Assembly: GCF_030848575.1 (NCBI RefSeq)
Contig: NZ_JAVDDX010000004.1
Location: 124,001-188,000 of the forward strand
DNA length: 64,000 nt
From: Haloarcula sp. H-GB4
Lineage (GTDB): Archaea > Halobacteriota > Halobacteria > Halobacteriales > Haloarculaceae
Direction of reading: 5' to 3'
Positions 8,143 to 17,382 of the stretch are shown here, piece by piece; position 1 is the stretch's first letter; every line of letters starts with the position of its first letter. The position numbers and the translations under genes are program-made. The notes beneath the pieces were generated by a model. The model was given only the letters and a program-made list of their open reading frames with translations, had not been told where the DNA came from and made no database searches.

Positions 8143-8346
8143 TTATCCATTTTCATTGGGATTGAGCCAGTAGTAGACTACCGTCATGGTAAGTCCGACC
8201 ACCATTGCGTCGAAGCCCAGTGGTCTCCCGATGGCGATACCAATCCCAAACATTATAGCCGCCGTCATGACTCCTGTCACGAGTGCGTATTCAGCGCGCG
8301 AACGGGCGCGGAGCCACTGGTCGAGACGGTTGTAGAGGTCGCTCAT
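8143..8346 (-). CDS. Small two-helix membrane protein
   Basis: A 67-residue protein starting at ATG 8346, with a charged N-terminus (RLDQWLRARSRAEYA) and two hydrophobic segments (about 21-40 and 44-62), ending YYWLNPNENG. No family is recognised. Its start overlaps the stop of the upstream small membrane protein (ATGA), so the pair is translated together and the two may form one complex. Confidence 0.65.
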   Translation of the reverse strand: MSDLYNRLDQWLRARSRAEYALVTGVMTAAIMFGIGIAIGRPLGFDAMVVGLTMTVVYYWLNPNENG

Positions 8347-8516
8347 TGCACAGTTGCGTCCCGCTGATAGCTGGTGAGTACTGTCGGCAACACGACGCCA
8401 ACGCCAATAAGAACTGCCCATGATACCCACGTAGCGACACTGCCCAGTGAGGCATACCAGAGCAGCACTGCGACGACGATGAAGGGGAGGGTGGTTTTCG
8501 TCTGCCTGGAGACCAT
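8343..8516 (-). CDS. 57-residue two-helix membrane protein
   Basis: An ORF of 57 codons from ATG 8516 to the TGA at 8343-8345. It has a basic start (MVSRQTKTT) and two hydrophobic segments (about 10-27 and 29-48), ending SYQRDATVQ. The 4-bp ATGA overlap with the downstream 67-residue membrane protein supports translation. I recognise no family, and no signal peptide cleavage site is evident. Confidence 0.6.
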   Translation of the reverse strand: MVSRQTKTTLPFIVVAVLLWYASLGSVATWVSWAVLIGVGVVLPTVLTSYQRDATVQ

Positions 8517-8854
8517 GGGTTATAGTTGTTGGATAGAAAGTGTAAGCTTACCGCTCCCGAAATCAGGCTGTCGCCCGACCGACACCAACCCAGCTACTGG
8601 GAAGCGCCGGGATATCGCTGGGAACAGCGCAGGGTTGGTCTTACCGTCCCATAGCTGGCCGACACTGCCGGGGTTGACGACGAGTCCGTCGTCAAGAGTC
8701 TCGGCGTGTTGGATATTTCTGGACTGTCTCTTTGGAGTCCTGACCTCCCAGAACTCCCCTGTAGTGAGGTGTTATAGAACTGTTCACATCCCATCTTCGA
8801 GACTCCTGAATCCTCAGTGCAGAGCAAAATTCTATCAGTTCGTGCAACAGACAT
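8517..8854. other. Spacer, no gene seen
   Basis: Divergent spacer between the small membrane-protein pair and the GrpB gene. No convincing gene or repeat was seen; it must hold promoters for both directions. Confidence 0.4.
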
Positions 8855-9403
8855 ATGCTTGAAACGCAGTCCGCGGCACCAATGATCGGATTAGAACGAG
8901 GGACAGTCGAACTTGTCCCGTATCAAGCGGAGTGGAAACCCCTCTATGAAAAGGAAGTTGCGCACCTGAAAGCCGTTGCAGGTGAGCGACTGCTTGATTT
9001 CGAACACATCGGTAGTACCGCGATCGAAGGAGTGCCAGCGAAACCGATCATTGACATACTCGCTGTTGTCGAAGACTTGAAAGATGTGAGGGGCTTTGTT
9101 CGAGTTCTCGAGGAGAACGGGTATGAGTACCGACCCGATGACGACGTACACGGCCGGCTATTCTTCGCTAAAGGGCCACGCACGAACCGGACACACTACC
9201 TCTCGCTCACGGAATGGGAGAGTGACTTCTATCACGAAAAAATCGCCTTCAGGGAGTACCTTAGAGAGCATCCGGAGGTCGCTGAACAATATGCGTCGGT
9301 AAAGCGGGCACTAGCGCAGAAGTACCCAAAAACGAGAGACAAATACACCGCTGAAAAGAGTGATTTTATCCAAGATGTACTTGATCGTGCAATGAGTGAG
9401 TAG
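8855..9403 (+). CDS. GrpB/UPF0157-family nucleotidyltransferase-like protein
   Basis: This 182-residue protein matches the GrpB (UPF0157) family, a branch of the nucleotidyltransferase fold whose substrate is not established. Visible signatures are VELVPYQAEWKPLYEKE at about 19-35, the FEHIGSTAIEGVPAKPIIDI stretch at about 49-68 with the acidic pair of the active site, and HYLSLTEWES further on. The length is normal. It stands alone and no neighbour suggests a partner. Confidence 0.9.
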   Translation: MLETQSAAPMIGLERGTVELVPYQAEWKPLYEKEVAHLKAVAGERLLDFEHIGSTAIEGVPAKPIIDILAVVEDLKDVRGFVRVLEENGYEYRPDDDVHGRLFFAKGPRTNRTHYLSLTEWESDFYHEKIAFREYLREHPEVAEQYASVKRALAQKYPKTRDKYTAEKSDFIQDVLDRAMSE

Positions 9404-9607
9404 TTCATATTGAGTGAATATTTCACGCAGTTGCTGGCGGAACTGTCTCGAGAACTACGGCGCTTTGACGAGCAGCGCAAGGTCGTCCACGACCACCCTG
9501 ATGAACGAGACCGGGATACAGAACCCGGGGACTTCGTGCCACACCGCTTGAGGCCAGAGACGCTCCTGTTCCGGGCCATACACAGAGTGATTCGTTGTGG
9601 GAACTGG

Positions 9608-10972
9608 TCAGCAGTCTTGCAGTCGTCCATCCACCCGGACAGTGAGGCCTTCTTCGCGAGCGTAGTCCGCGACGGCCTTGAACGGAAGACCGAACGAATC
9701 GACGGGTGCCTCCTGTGGAATTGGCCAGTCATCGCTGTAGACGACGTAGGAATTGGTGGCAAGGCTGTACTCTCGACCGGCTTCGATATTCTGGCCGTTG
9801 ACAGCCACACCGATTAGCCGTCCAGCCTCAGAATCGTACTTGACGGTCATCCCGCTGACGTCACCGTGCCAGAGCCGTCCGTCTCCGCGGTGGGGACGGA
9901 AGGCCGCCTCCAAGAGGGCTCGTAGCTGTTTACCCGTGACGTGGAGGGCTTCTACCGTACCGCCGAAGGGGTGTACACTGGCCACCTCACCAGCAGTGAC
10001 CTCGCCAGACAGGGGTCGCCCCTCTCGAAGACCGCCATTGTGGACGAAGCTAACGTTGGTATCAGCCGCCCAGCGATAGGCGTCGGCCACGAGATTGCCG
10101 ACGCGACTCTCGCCGCAGGTTCGCCGGTCGATATCTCGATGGATCGGGTCATCAACAGTGGCAACAGTCTCCAGCAGGCCGACACCGGCCAACTGTTCGC
10201 GGGTCGTGTCGGCCACGAACTCGTCGATAGGTCCCTCGGCTGTCGAATGACGGGTGGCAATCGGCGAGCGAATACCGTCGAAGAGCTCGACTTCCCAGAC
10301 CACCTGCCCGTTCGCTCCGGGGCGGACGATCAGCGTTCCGTCGACAATTTCGTGGCGTTCCCTGTGGACGTGACCACCGAGGACCGCATCGACGCCGTCA
10401 ACGGCCGCAACGTCGGTCTCTAAGTCGCTCCGCAAGTGTGCGAGAACGACGAAATGATCGACACTGTGACCGAGTTCACTGACCGCTGTCCGCACGCTCT
10501 CGACAGGACTGGTCACGTTCAGCTCTGACGCGCCGGTGGGCGCAATCCGGGGAGTCGCAGGATCGATTACGCCGACGAATCCGACTCGCTGGGCATCCCG
10601 GTGCAGGACTGTCGTTCCGTCTAACCCAGCGAAGGGAACGCCACACTCGTCCTCACTCTCCCCTTCAAAGACGTTCGCGACAATCCACTCCTGTGGACTC
10701 TCCGAAACCACGTCCAGAATAGGATCAGTTCCAAAGTCGAAATCGTGGTTTCCTAACGTCCCGATGTCGGTACTCACTGCCCGGAAAAACGGCATCGCTT
10801 GACGCCCTTCGCAGTAGTGGGCGAGGACACCCGGTGCAGTGTTGTCGCCGGTGCCAGCGACGACTGCGTCCTCCCCGTATATCGACTGGATGGTTCCGGC
10901 AAGCCGACCCATTCGCACAGGATCGTCACAGGCGTTCTCAATGTCTGAGTAGTGAAGCAGCCGGACCGACAT
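9608..10972 (-). CDS. 5'-nucleotidase/UshA-type metallophosphatase
   Basis: This 454-residue protein has a calcineurin-like metallophosphoesterase domain (about 1-240) followed by a 5'-nucleotidase C-terminal domain (about 265-440, with VRVDGRLQ at the end). Metal motifs visible are GTGDN, LGNHDFDFG and LGGHVHRE. The first motif reads HYSDIEN rather than the usual D-x-H, so one metal ligand may be changed. There is no signal peptide, so it probably acts in the cytoplasm on nucleotides or related phosphoesters. It is monocistronic as far as can be seen. Confidence 0.85.
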   Translation of the reverse strand: MSVRLLHYSDIENACDDPVRMGRLAGTIQSIYGEDAVVAGTGDNTAPGVLAHYCEGRQAMPFFRAVSTDIGTLGNHDFDFGTDPILDVVSESPQEWIVANVFEGESEDECGVPFAGLDGTTVLHRDAQRVGFVGVIDPATPRIAPTGASELNVTSPVESVRTAVSELGHSVDHFVVLAHLRSDLETDVAAVDGVDAVLGGHVHRERHEIVDGTLIVRPGANGQVVWEVELFDGIRSPIATRHSTAEGPIDEFVADTTREQLAGVGLLETVATVDDPIHRDIDRRTCGESRVGNLVADAYRWAADTNVSFVHNGGLREGRPLSGEVTAGEVASVHPFGGTVEALHVTGKQLRALLEAAFRPHRGDGRLWHGDVSGMTVKYDSEAGRLIGVAVNGQNIEAGREYSLATNSYVVYSDDWPIPQEAPVDSFGLPFKAVADYAREEGLTVRVDGRLQDC

Positions 10973-11141
10973 CGCTCAAAACTGATTCCAGCGGGGCATA
11001 AAAGTGTATTTCGCTTGTGATATATTATCCCAGGGCTCCCGCTCTGGTCCCCAGCGAAACCGTCTCTATTGCTAGGCGAGATGCGTTTTCCGAAAAATAG
11101 CCTCGATTGGCGCGTCCACCACTTGTTACGATCCGATTTCT

Positions 11142-12248
11142 TTAGGTCGATTGTTCGGCCAGCGTTTTGAGTTCCACCAGTCGCGGCAGTTCTGTGACGC
11201 CGCTCAGTACAACCAGAATCGACAGCGTGTTTTGATCGGGCGTCGGCATATCGCCGCTCCGAACCTCCGGTGACTGGAGTTCCTCTGTGAGCCATCGCCG
11301 CCCGTCGGTAACGGCATCCCGAATCAACCACGCGGGCGGCCCGGCAAACACAGCAAGGGCTCTATCAACCGAATCTAGCTCACACTGGGCTGTCAGTTTG
11401 CCACGCACCGCTCGGCGGAGTGTCGTCTCGACGGCGTTGTACGCCTCGATTTCGTCGACATCGTCTGTGCTGTCACCGAGAAAGCGGTTTTTGAGCTGGT
11501 CTATAACTGTCCCGTCACCGCTGCCAGCGTCCGCCTGCAGTTCCTGACTGGCGTAGCCAAGCGTTGTGAAGCCCGAATCCGAGAGGGTATTGATTATTTC
11601 GCTGGCGTCGACAACACTCTGGCCGACAGCGTCGGACGCCGTCGCCTCACCCGCTGCAAGTAGCGCCCCCAGCCGCGTCACAACTGTCTCATTCAGCGTC
11701 TCGGAGGCCGCCTCGACCGTCTGCCCGCTGCCGAGCCACGCTTCGTTATCGAACAGTATCTGCCCGTCGACGGGCGATTCCAGCGCCCGAAGTGCCTGCA
11801 TCGTGTTCGCGGCTGCATCGTCGTCTCTGCCTGCGGGTAACACCGCCAGACAGTAGACTGGGATCGTGTAAACCTCTCTGAGCGCATCAGCAATGTGGGC
11901 CGTGGCGCCGCTGCCCGTCCCGCCCGCAAGCCCAGCCACGACGACGATGGCGTCAATGTCGCTTGTTACCAGTTCGTCTATCGCCCGGCGAACTTCGAGC
12001 TGTTCGTCTTCGATAGCGGCGGTCCCGCTCGTTCGGTCCCCGTCTGTTCCGGTCCCATTTGTTTCGGAGAGTCCGAAGGTATGCCGCCGGTCGGCCGGGA
12101 GTGCGTCGAGTTCGTCGAGCGCTTCGGTGTCCGTGTCGACAGCACAGGCCGCACCGAGATACGTTGTTTCGCGGCGTTGATTGTCCTGCAACAGCCGCTC
12201 AACGATCCGGCCCCCAGCACCACCGATTCCGACTGCCGCGACTCGCAT
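11142..12248 (-). CDS. Divergent tubulin/FtsZ-superfamily protein (CetZ-like)
   Basis: This 368-residue protein starts with the tubulin/FtsZ nucleotide fold: AVGIGGAGGRIVERLL at residues 5-20 and a glycine-rich T4 loop GLAGGTGSGATA in place of GGGTG(S/T)G. The T7 loop, which supplies the catalytic aspartates in FtsZ (NxDxxD), appears here as NTLSDSG, so both aspartates seem to be lost. GTP binding is likely but hydrolysis in a polymer is doubtful. Haloarchaea carry several such proteins: FtsZ1/2 for division, CetZ for shape, and poorly known divergent ones. This looks like the last group. Confidence 0.7.
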   Translation of the reverse strand: MRVAAVGIGGAGGRIVERLLQDNQRRETTYLGAACAVDTDTEALDELDALPADRRHTFGLSETNGTGTDGDRTSGTAAIEDEQLEVRRAIDELVTSDIDAIVVVAGLAGGTGSGATAHIADALREVYTIPVYCLAVLPAGRDDDAAANTMQALRALESPVDGQILFDNEAWLGSGQTVEAASETLNETVVTRLGALLAAGEATASDAVGQSVVDASEIINTLSDSGFTTLGYASQELQADAGSGDGTVIDQLKNRFLGDSTDDVDEIEAYNAVETTLRRAVRGKLTAQCELDSVDRALAVFAGPPAWLIRDAVTDGRRWLTEELQSPEVRSGDMPTPDQNTLSILVVLSGVTELPRLVELKTLAEQST

Positions 12249-12403
12249 ATGCCGTGTTTAGTGTAGACTGACATTAATAGTCCGACTCGGTACGAGGCCC
12301 CACCGGTACTTCGTAGCATGATGAGTAACAGCGGAATAGCGTCTGCGCTTCACCAGCGCTCCCCAAAGCCGGTGTCCGGGATGTCCGGGAACGATACTGT
12401 CAC

Positions 12404-13600
12404 ATGTCGGAGGAACAGAGGCCTTTCATACGGCAAGCGCTGAGATGGGCCGTGTCTCAGGACCTCGCCAACGAGCCATCCGATTCCCTGTCTGTTACTA
12501 TCTCCGGCGGGTCGATGGGCGGCCTGTTTACCGGCATCGCTCTTGACAGTGCAGGCCACGACGTGACTATCGCTGAGCAATCGGCCGGCGACCTTCGAAG
12601 TCGCGGCGGCGGCATCGTCGCCCAGCAGTCAATCCGCCAGTTCCTCTCACGTCACGACATCGTCGACCCGGCGAGAATAACCACCCGAGCCAGTGAGCGG
12701 CGCTTTCTGACCGCTGACGGCGATGTACGGACATCGACACCGGATTCAATGGTGTTCACTTCCTGGGACGCCGTCTATCGTCAGTTGCGAGCGGCGTTCC
12801 CGGACGACCGCTACCACACCGGTCGGACTGTCACGGGTGTCAGGGCCACAGACGGCACGATTAGATTCGCTGATGGGGACCGGACCACCGCCGATCTGGT
12901 CGTCGCTGCCGACGGCGGGCAATCTACAGCCCGTGCGCAACTGTTTCCCGACACCGACCCGGAGTTTGCTAACTACGTCGCCTGGCGTGGTGTCGTCCCG
13001 GAAGCGGACCTGTCGGACGCAGTCATTGACGCGTTCGACGGCCGTTTCACATTTTATCAAGGGGAACAGATGCTCATCCTCGCGTACTTCATCCCGGGCG
13101 AGGATGGCAGCACCGCCCCAGGTGACCGCCGTCTCAACTGGGTCTGGTACGACACACTCTCCGGGCGAGAGCGTGAGACTATTTTCACTGACACAACAGG
13201 TACGAGCCAGCAGTTCAGCGTGTCGCCAGGACAACTCCGCGACCCGGTCGAAACCCGCCAGCGCGAGCGGGCCGCCGAGATACTGCCGCCCGTGTTTACC
13301 GACCTCGTTGTAACAACAGCAGCCCCCTTCGTGCAGGCGATTTACGACCTGCAAATCCCCCGGATGACAGTCGACAGGGTCTGTCTGCTTGGTGATGCAG
13401 CGTTCGTCGCCCGACCGCACACTGCCGCTGGCACTTCGAAGGCGGCCAGTGACGCCGTTGAACTCAAAGCCGCTCTCGACCGCCACAGTTCGCTTGGGGA
13501 CGCACTGGCGGCGTGGGATGATGCCCGGACCAACTACGGAGCGCGTCTCGTTGCGCAGGGCAAGCGAATGGGCGACGAACGGTTGTCCCTTGGGAGTTGA
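12404..13600 (+). CDS. FAD-dependent monooxygenase
   Basis: This 398-residue flavoprotein has a Rossmann FAD site SGGSMGGLFTGIALDSAGHD (about 34-53), the DLVVAADGGQST region (about 165-176) and the second FAD motif RVCLLGDAAFVARPHTAAGT (about 325-344). It resembles 2,6-dihydroxypyridine/aromatic hydroxylases of the PHBH class. The first ~28 residues precede the Rossmann fold, so a later start (for example GTG at 12452) is possible. The substrate cannot be told from sequence. Neighbouring genes do not form a clear catabolic operon. Confidence 0.8.
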   Translation: MSEEQRPFIRQALRWAVSQDLANEPSDSLSVTISGGSMGGLFTGIALDSAGHDVTIAEQSAGDLRSRGGGIVAQQSIRQFLSRHDIVDPARITTRASERRFLTADGDVRTSTPDSMVFTSWDAVYRQLRAAFPDDRYHTGRTVTGVRATDGTIRFADGDRTTADLVVAADGGQSTARAQLFPDTDPEFANYVAWRGVVPEADLSDAVIDAFDGRFTFYQGEQMLILAYFIPGEDGSTAPGDRRLNWVWYDTLSGRERETIFTDTTGTSQQFSVSPGQLRDPVETRQRERAAEILPPVFTDLVVTTAAPFVQAIYDLQIPRMTVDRVCLLGDAAFVARPHTAAGTSKAASDAVELKAALDRHSSLGDALAAWDDARTNYGARLVAQGKRMGDERLSLGS

Positions 13601-13728
13601 TGGACTACCGTTCTGCGTGCGGGTCTCTCGGGTATCGGTTCGGTACTGGCTCTTAGATTCTGGCGTTGTCTTCCCGCATTGTAAGAATGGACAGCGTGTT
13701 ACTTGTCTGCTGCTCCGCTAGTCAGTAT

Positions 13729-14238
13729 ATGACACTCGTTGTGCCGTTCGACGGCTCCGAGCTGGCCGAGGCAGCACTCGTCCGGGCGACGGAGTTCGGC
13801 ACCGTCTTCCAGGAGGATGTGCTGGCCGCCAGTGTCATCCGGGATGGGAATGCCAAGTACGCTCGGGAACACGACTGGATCGGACCGAACGAAGACTTCG
13901 ATCTGGAGACGGTCGTCACCTCACTGCACGAACAGGTGATGGACCTGTGTCCGAGTTCGGATTTCCGGCATACAGTCGTAGATCGGTACGCGCCGGCTGG
14001 GGCTGTAGCGAAAGCCATCCGCAAGATGGCCAAGAGAGAAGACGCCTCAATGGTATTCATCGGAAGCGAAAACGCCGGCCACCTCGTCACAAGCATCAGC
14101 AGTGTTGGGGGATCGATTGCCTCGGACGATGCCTACGACGTTGTCATCGTTCGACATCGTAACCCGTCGAAGATCGCCAAGCTCAGGAACACGTCCCCGC
14201 ACAGACAACAGAAATCCGATTTTTATCTCCCGGAATAG
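13729..14238 (+). CDS. Universal stress protein (UspA) family
   Basis: A 169-residue single UspA domain. It starts MTLVVPFDGSELAEAAL with the conserved Asp and Ser/Glu, and ends with VFIGSENAGHLVTSISSVGG, a weakened form of the ATP-binding GSxGxxG-GS motif, followed by DAYDVVIVRHR. ATG 13729 is chosen because the fold begins directly after it. The C-terminal 25 residues are an extension outside the domain. It stands alone ahead of a dead reductase gene. Confidence 0.8.
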   Translation: MTLVVPFDGSELAEAALVRATEFGTVFQEDVLAASVIRDGNAKYAREHDWIGPNEDFDLETVVTSLHEQVMDLCPSSDFRHTVVDRYAPAGAVAKAIRKMAKREDASMVFIGSENAGHLVTSISSVGGSIASDDAYDVVIVRHRNPSKIAKLRNTSPHRQQKSDFYLPE

Positions 14239-14418
14239 GTAACGACGGTCGTTCGGCAAAACAAGTATTGAAGATAGAAGATCGTCCTTGAACGCTTTTC
14301 CGCCGAATATCTTCGTGCCCTGTCTCACCGATTGGGAACCTGTGGTATCGTTCATTTAGCAAACGCCGTGGGAACCACGTATGCAGATACGCGCTGTCCA
14401 ACGGAGTGATGCCCGGTG

Positions 14419-14891
14419 ATGAAACTGTCACGGCGCGACTTCCTGACCGCGGCGGGTGCAGGGACGGTCGGCGCGCTTGCCGAAGGGGCATGGGGCGCGA
14501 CACAGTCCACAGAACCGATAACAAGCGTTGACAACCCGCTCAAGTCCTATCCGAACCGGGACTGGGAACAGGTGTACCACGACATCTACGCCTATGACGA
14601 GGTGGACTGGACGGTGTGTCACCCCAACTGCACCCAGTCGTGTGCGCTGAACTTCTACATGAAAACGGCGTCCCGATACGGGCCGAGCAGGTCCGCACCG
14701 AGTTCGGTGCGCTCGCTCCCGGCGAGTCACTCCATCTCGTGACTAATACCCGGCCGGGTAACGTCAGCGGAACGCTGGAAGATCTTACCGCGACACCGCC
14801 ACGGATGGCCATAGAACAGAAAGGGTCCGACGTGTGGGCGCTACAGATATCAAAGACCGACCCAGACACAGCCGAAGACGCGGCCTGTTAA
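14419..14891 (+). pseudogene. Truncated, frameshifted molybdopterin-reductase (DMSO/nitrate type) gene
   Basis: The first ~83 codons encode a Tat signal (LSRRDFLTAAGAG) and the N-terminus of a haloarchaeal DMSO-reductase-family catalytic subunit, including the Fe-S ligand region VCHPNCTQSCALNFY. A one-base loss in the A-run near 14663 shifts the frame: the homology (NGVPIRAEQVRTEFGAL) continues in the next frame. It then stops matching and runs into unrelated sequence ending at 14891. Catalytic subunits of this type are normally 800-1200 residues, so this is a dead remnant. Confidence 0.75.
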
Positions 14892-15767
14892 CGGACGATC
14901 AACTGGGCAATCCTCCCTCTTCTGATAGCGCGTCCATGGCTGCGCGGCAATCACAGAATCGACAGACTGCAAGCAGATATCACAACCGTTTTTATTACCA
15001 ACTGTATATCGGTAGGTGGGTTCTGGTCCTCGCTCAATTTCCCCTTGAATCCAATCCAGATCATCGATTGGCCCGAGTCCAGAACCTGTCGTCGTGGATG
15101 ACGACTTCGAATGGTGTGTGCATGCCACTCCCCCCGGCTGCCCACCATTCTTTTACTGACCTGAACTGAGGAGCGGACAGTACTGGAGACACTTGTGCAG
15201 ACATTCGATTGTCGCCATGCCGTGTTTCTTCAGCACCGAAGCGGCTACAGGACAGTTCGAGCATACCAGCGTGGCTCTGGAGCAAGTGTATACATTGAAA
15301 CCCGCCGCATACACATCGGTGCATGCACCAGGGACGGGTGGGATATCTACTTCAGAAGCTAGCCTGCTTCAGCGAATCGGGGCGCCCGTCGAAATCAAAA
15401 CTACGGGCTCGGACCTGTTACCTGCAAATTGTGGTCTAATCACTGCGTTGCCTATCTGGCCGTGCTAAACTCGGAGTCAGCGTGGTCAATTGTCCGCGTT
15501 GAAAACAACAAGTGGACTCTAGCAGACCTACTGTATCCGGGTCGCGACAACAGCCCGGGTCCTGTATCTATTCAAGGAGGTCCGTCGCGCGATGCTGTCT
15601 CTGACGGTACGGAGCCTGTCAAAACGGAGAAGGGGAACCCAGGTTGGCAGACACTGGCGTTGGCCCCACTGACTATATATGCCCCATAAACATAAGTCTT
15701 TTGACAATAAGTCGATAACATTATCTACACAGTTGAGAAAATAATAGGCGATGCGAGCTCCGATCGC
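14892..15767. other. 876-bp region without a recognisable gene
   Basis: Several short open frames exist on both strands (for example 15193-15468 plus and 15061-15324 minus), but none has a recognisable motif, a plausible start context or a partner overlap. With a dead reductase gene on one side this may be decayed sequence. The last 100 bp are AT-rich and act as the 3' flank of the phosphonate operon. Confidence 0.4.
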
Positions 15768-16562
15768 CTACATTACTTTCTTTCGCAGATAGGCCGAGAC
15801 GGCTTCACTGATGAGCACAAGGCCCAGAATTGAGATGAGGATCGTCAGGACTGCTTCCCAGTTGAAATAGTTGATCTCAGTCTGCAGCGGGACGCCGATA
15901 CCGCCTGCACCGACGAACCCGATGATCGTCGACGCTCTGACGTTGATGTCCCATCGAAGCGTCGCGACGCTGATGAACGCCGGCTTGATCTGTGGAACGA
16001 TACTGTAGATGAGTACATCAACGGGCGATGCCCCAGCTGCAGTGACCGCCTCAACAGACCCGCGGTCAATCTCTTCGATGGCTTCCGCGATTAGCTTTGC
16101 AGTGAACCCGATAGATCTGATCGAAATCGCCAGCACGCCAGCGAGGGCCCCAGGGCCAAAGATGACCACGAAGATCAGTGCCCAGATGATGACGTTAACC
16201 GAACGGGTAAACGAGATGATGAACTTACCCAGCAGGTACGCCGGCTTGTTGGGTGCCGTGTTGCTGGCACCGAGGAACGCGACCGGAATCGCCATCACGA
16301 TGGCCAGTGCCGTGCCGAGGATCGAGATGTTGATCGTCTCAAGCAGCGGCCCGACAATCTTCCGGGAGTATCCGACATTGGGCGGATACATCCGACCGAA
16401 GAGGTCGGCCAGCTCACGTGGGGCAGTCACGGCGTAGCCGTAATTCACTTCCATGGCGCGCCAGGCTGCGACGAGAATGACGAGCCCAGCCAGCAGCCCG
16501 AAGAACCGGAGTAAGCGCTCACGGCGATCAAACCGGCTCCAGGAGTCAGTGCTGTTTGACAT
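15768..16562 (-). CDS. phnE: Phosphonate ABC transporter permease PhnE (second copy)
   Basis: A 264-residue inner-membrane permease with about six hydrophobic segments and the PhnE-type coupling loop EAVTAAGASPVDVLIYSIVP (about residues 172-191), which docks onto the ATPase. It is the last gene of phnD-phnC-phnE-phnE on the minus strand, and its start overlaps the stop of the other permease gene. Two different PhnE subunits presumably form a heterodimeric channel, a common arrangement for phosphonate or phosphate-ester importers. Confidence 0.9.
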   Translation of the reverse strand: MSNSTDSWSRFDRRERLLRFFGLLAGLVILVAAWRAMEVNYGYAVTAPRELADLFGRMYPPNVGYSRKIVGPLLETINISILGTALAIVMAIPVAFLGASNTAPNKPAYLLGKFIISFTRSVNVIIWALIFVVIFGPGALAGVLAISIRSIGFTAKLIAEAIEEIDRGSVEAVTAAGASPVDVLIYSIVPQIKPAFISVATLRWDINVRASTIIGFVGAGGIGVPLQTEINYFNWEAVLTILISILGLVLISEAVSAYLRKKVM

Positions 16563-17377
16563 TATTGGATCCGCCTCCGGGCGAGGGCGCTAACACCTTC
16601 ACCGATCATAACGATCGCGACGATGACAGCGATGATCGCCATGCTGAACTGGTAATCGTACTTATCGAAGGAGTTCAGCAGCGTGATCCCGATACCACCC
16701 GCTCCGACAATCCCGACGACAGTGCTGTGACGGAGATTGATGTCGAGCCGGTAAATCGACAGCCCAACAATCCGGGGCATTACCTGCGGGAGGACACCAT
16801 AGAGATACGTCTGGACGGGTGTCCCGCCGGCAGCGGTGATCGCCTCCATCTGCCCGCGGTCGATATCTTCGATCTCCTCTGCGAGGAGTTTTGCGAAGAA
16901 TCCGATCGTTTTGAACGCAAGTGCAAGGACACCAGCGAGCGGACCGAATCCGACCGCTTTGACCATGATGATCGCAACGATGAGCTCGTGGAGCGAGCGC
17001 GTGACGGCAACGATGCTGCGACCGACGTAGTAGACTGGCTTCGGCGAGAGGTTATTGGAAGCCATAATCGCGACCGGCACGCTGACGATGATCCCCATTG
17101 TCGTGGCGACAATCGTCATCACGATACTCTCGACGATACCCTGTATGAGGAGTTCTCGTTGCGACGGAGTGTACGCCGGTGGAAGCATACTCGTGACGAG
17201 TTCGACACCGGCTCCGATCCCTCGAACGAATCGGCTGGGGGAAATCCGAAGGTTCCAGAAGCTATACGCGAAGAACAACAAGATAAGCCCGTAGATGAGA
17301 TACTTGACTTTCTTGTTGTAGAAGACTGTGGGCCGCTCCCAAGATTCTTCAACGGCCGATCCAGATTCAGCAGCCAT
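16562..17377 (-). CDS. phnE: Phosphonate ABC transporter permease PhnE (first copy)
   Basis: A 271-residue permease with about six membrane segments and the coupling-loop sequence EAITAAGGTPVQTYLYGVLP (about residues 183-202). It lies 5 bp after phnC and overlaps the next phnE by one base. Compared with the second copy it has an extra charged N-terminus (EESWERPTVFYNKKVK) before the first membrane helix. The pair would form the membrane channel fed by PhnD outside and powered by PhnC inside. Confidence 0.9.
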   Translation of the reverse strand: MAAESGSAVEESWERPTVFYNKKVKYLIYGLILLFFAYSFWNLRISPSRFVRGIGAGVELVTSMLPPAYTPSQRELLIQGIVESIVMTIVATTMGIIVSVPVAIMASNNLSPKPVYYVGRSIVAVTRSLHELIVAIIMVKAVGFGPLAGVLALAFKTIGFFAKLLAEEIEDIDRGQMEAITAAGGTPVQTYLYGVLPQVMPRIVGLSIYRLDINLRHSTVVGIVGAGGIGITLLNSFDKYDYQFSMAIIAVIVAIVMIGEGVSALARRRIQ

Positions 17378-17382
17378 ATTGA

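Noticed and set aside
10774-11331. 185-codon minus-strand frame between two genes
   Set aside because: It overlaps the ends of both real genes in another frame and shows no protein-like pattern.
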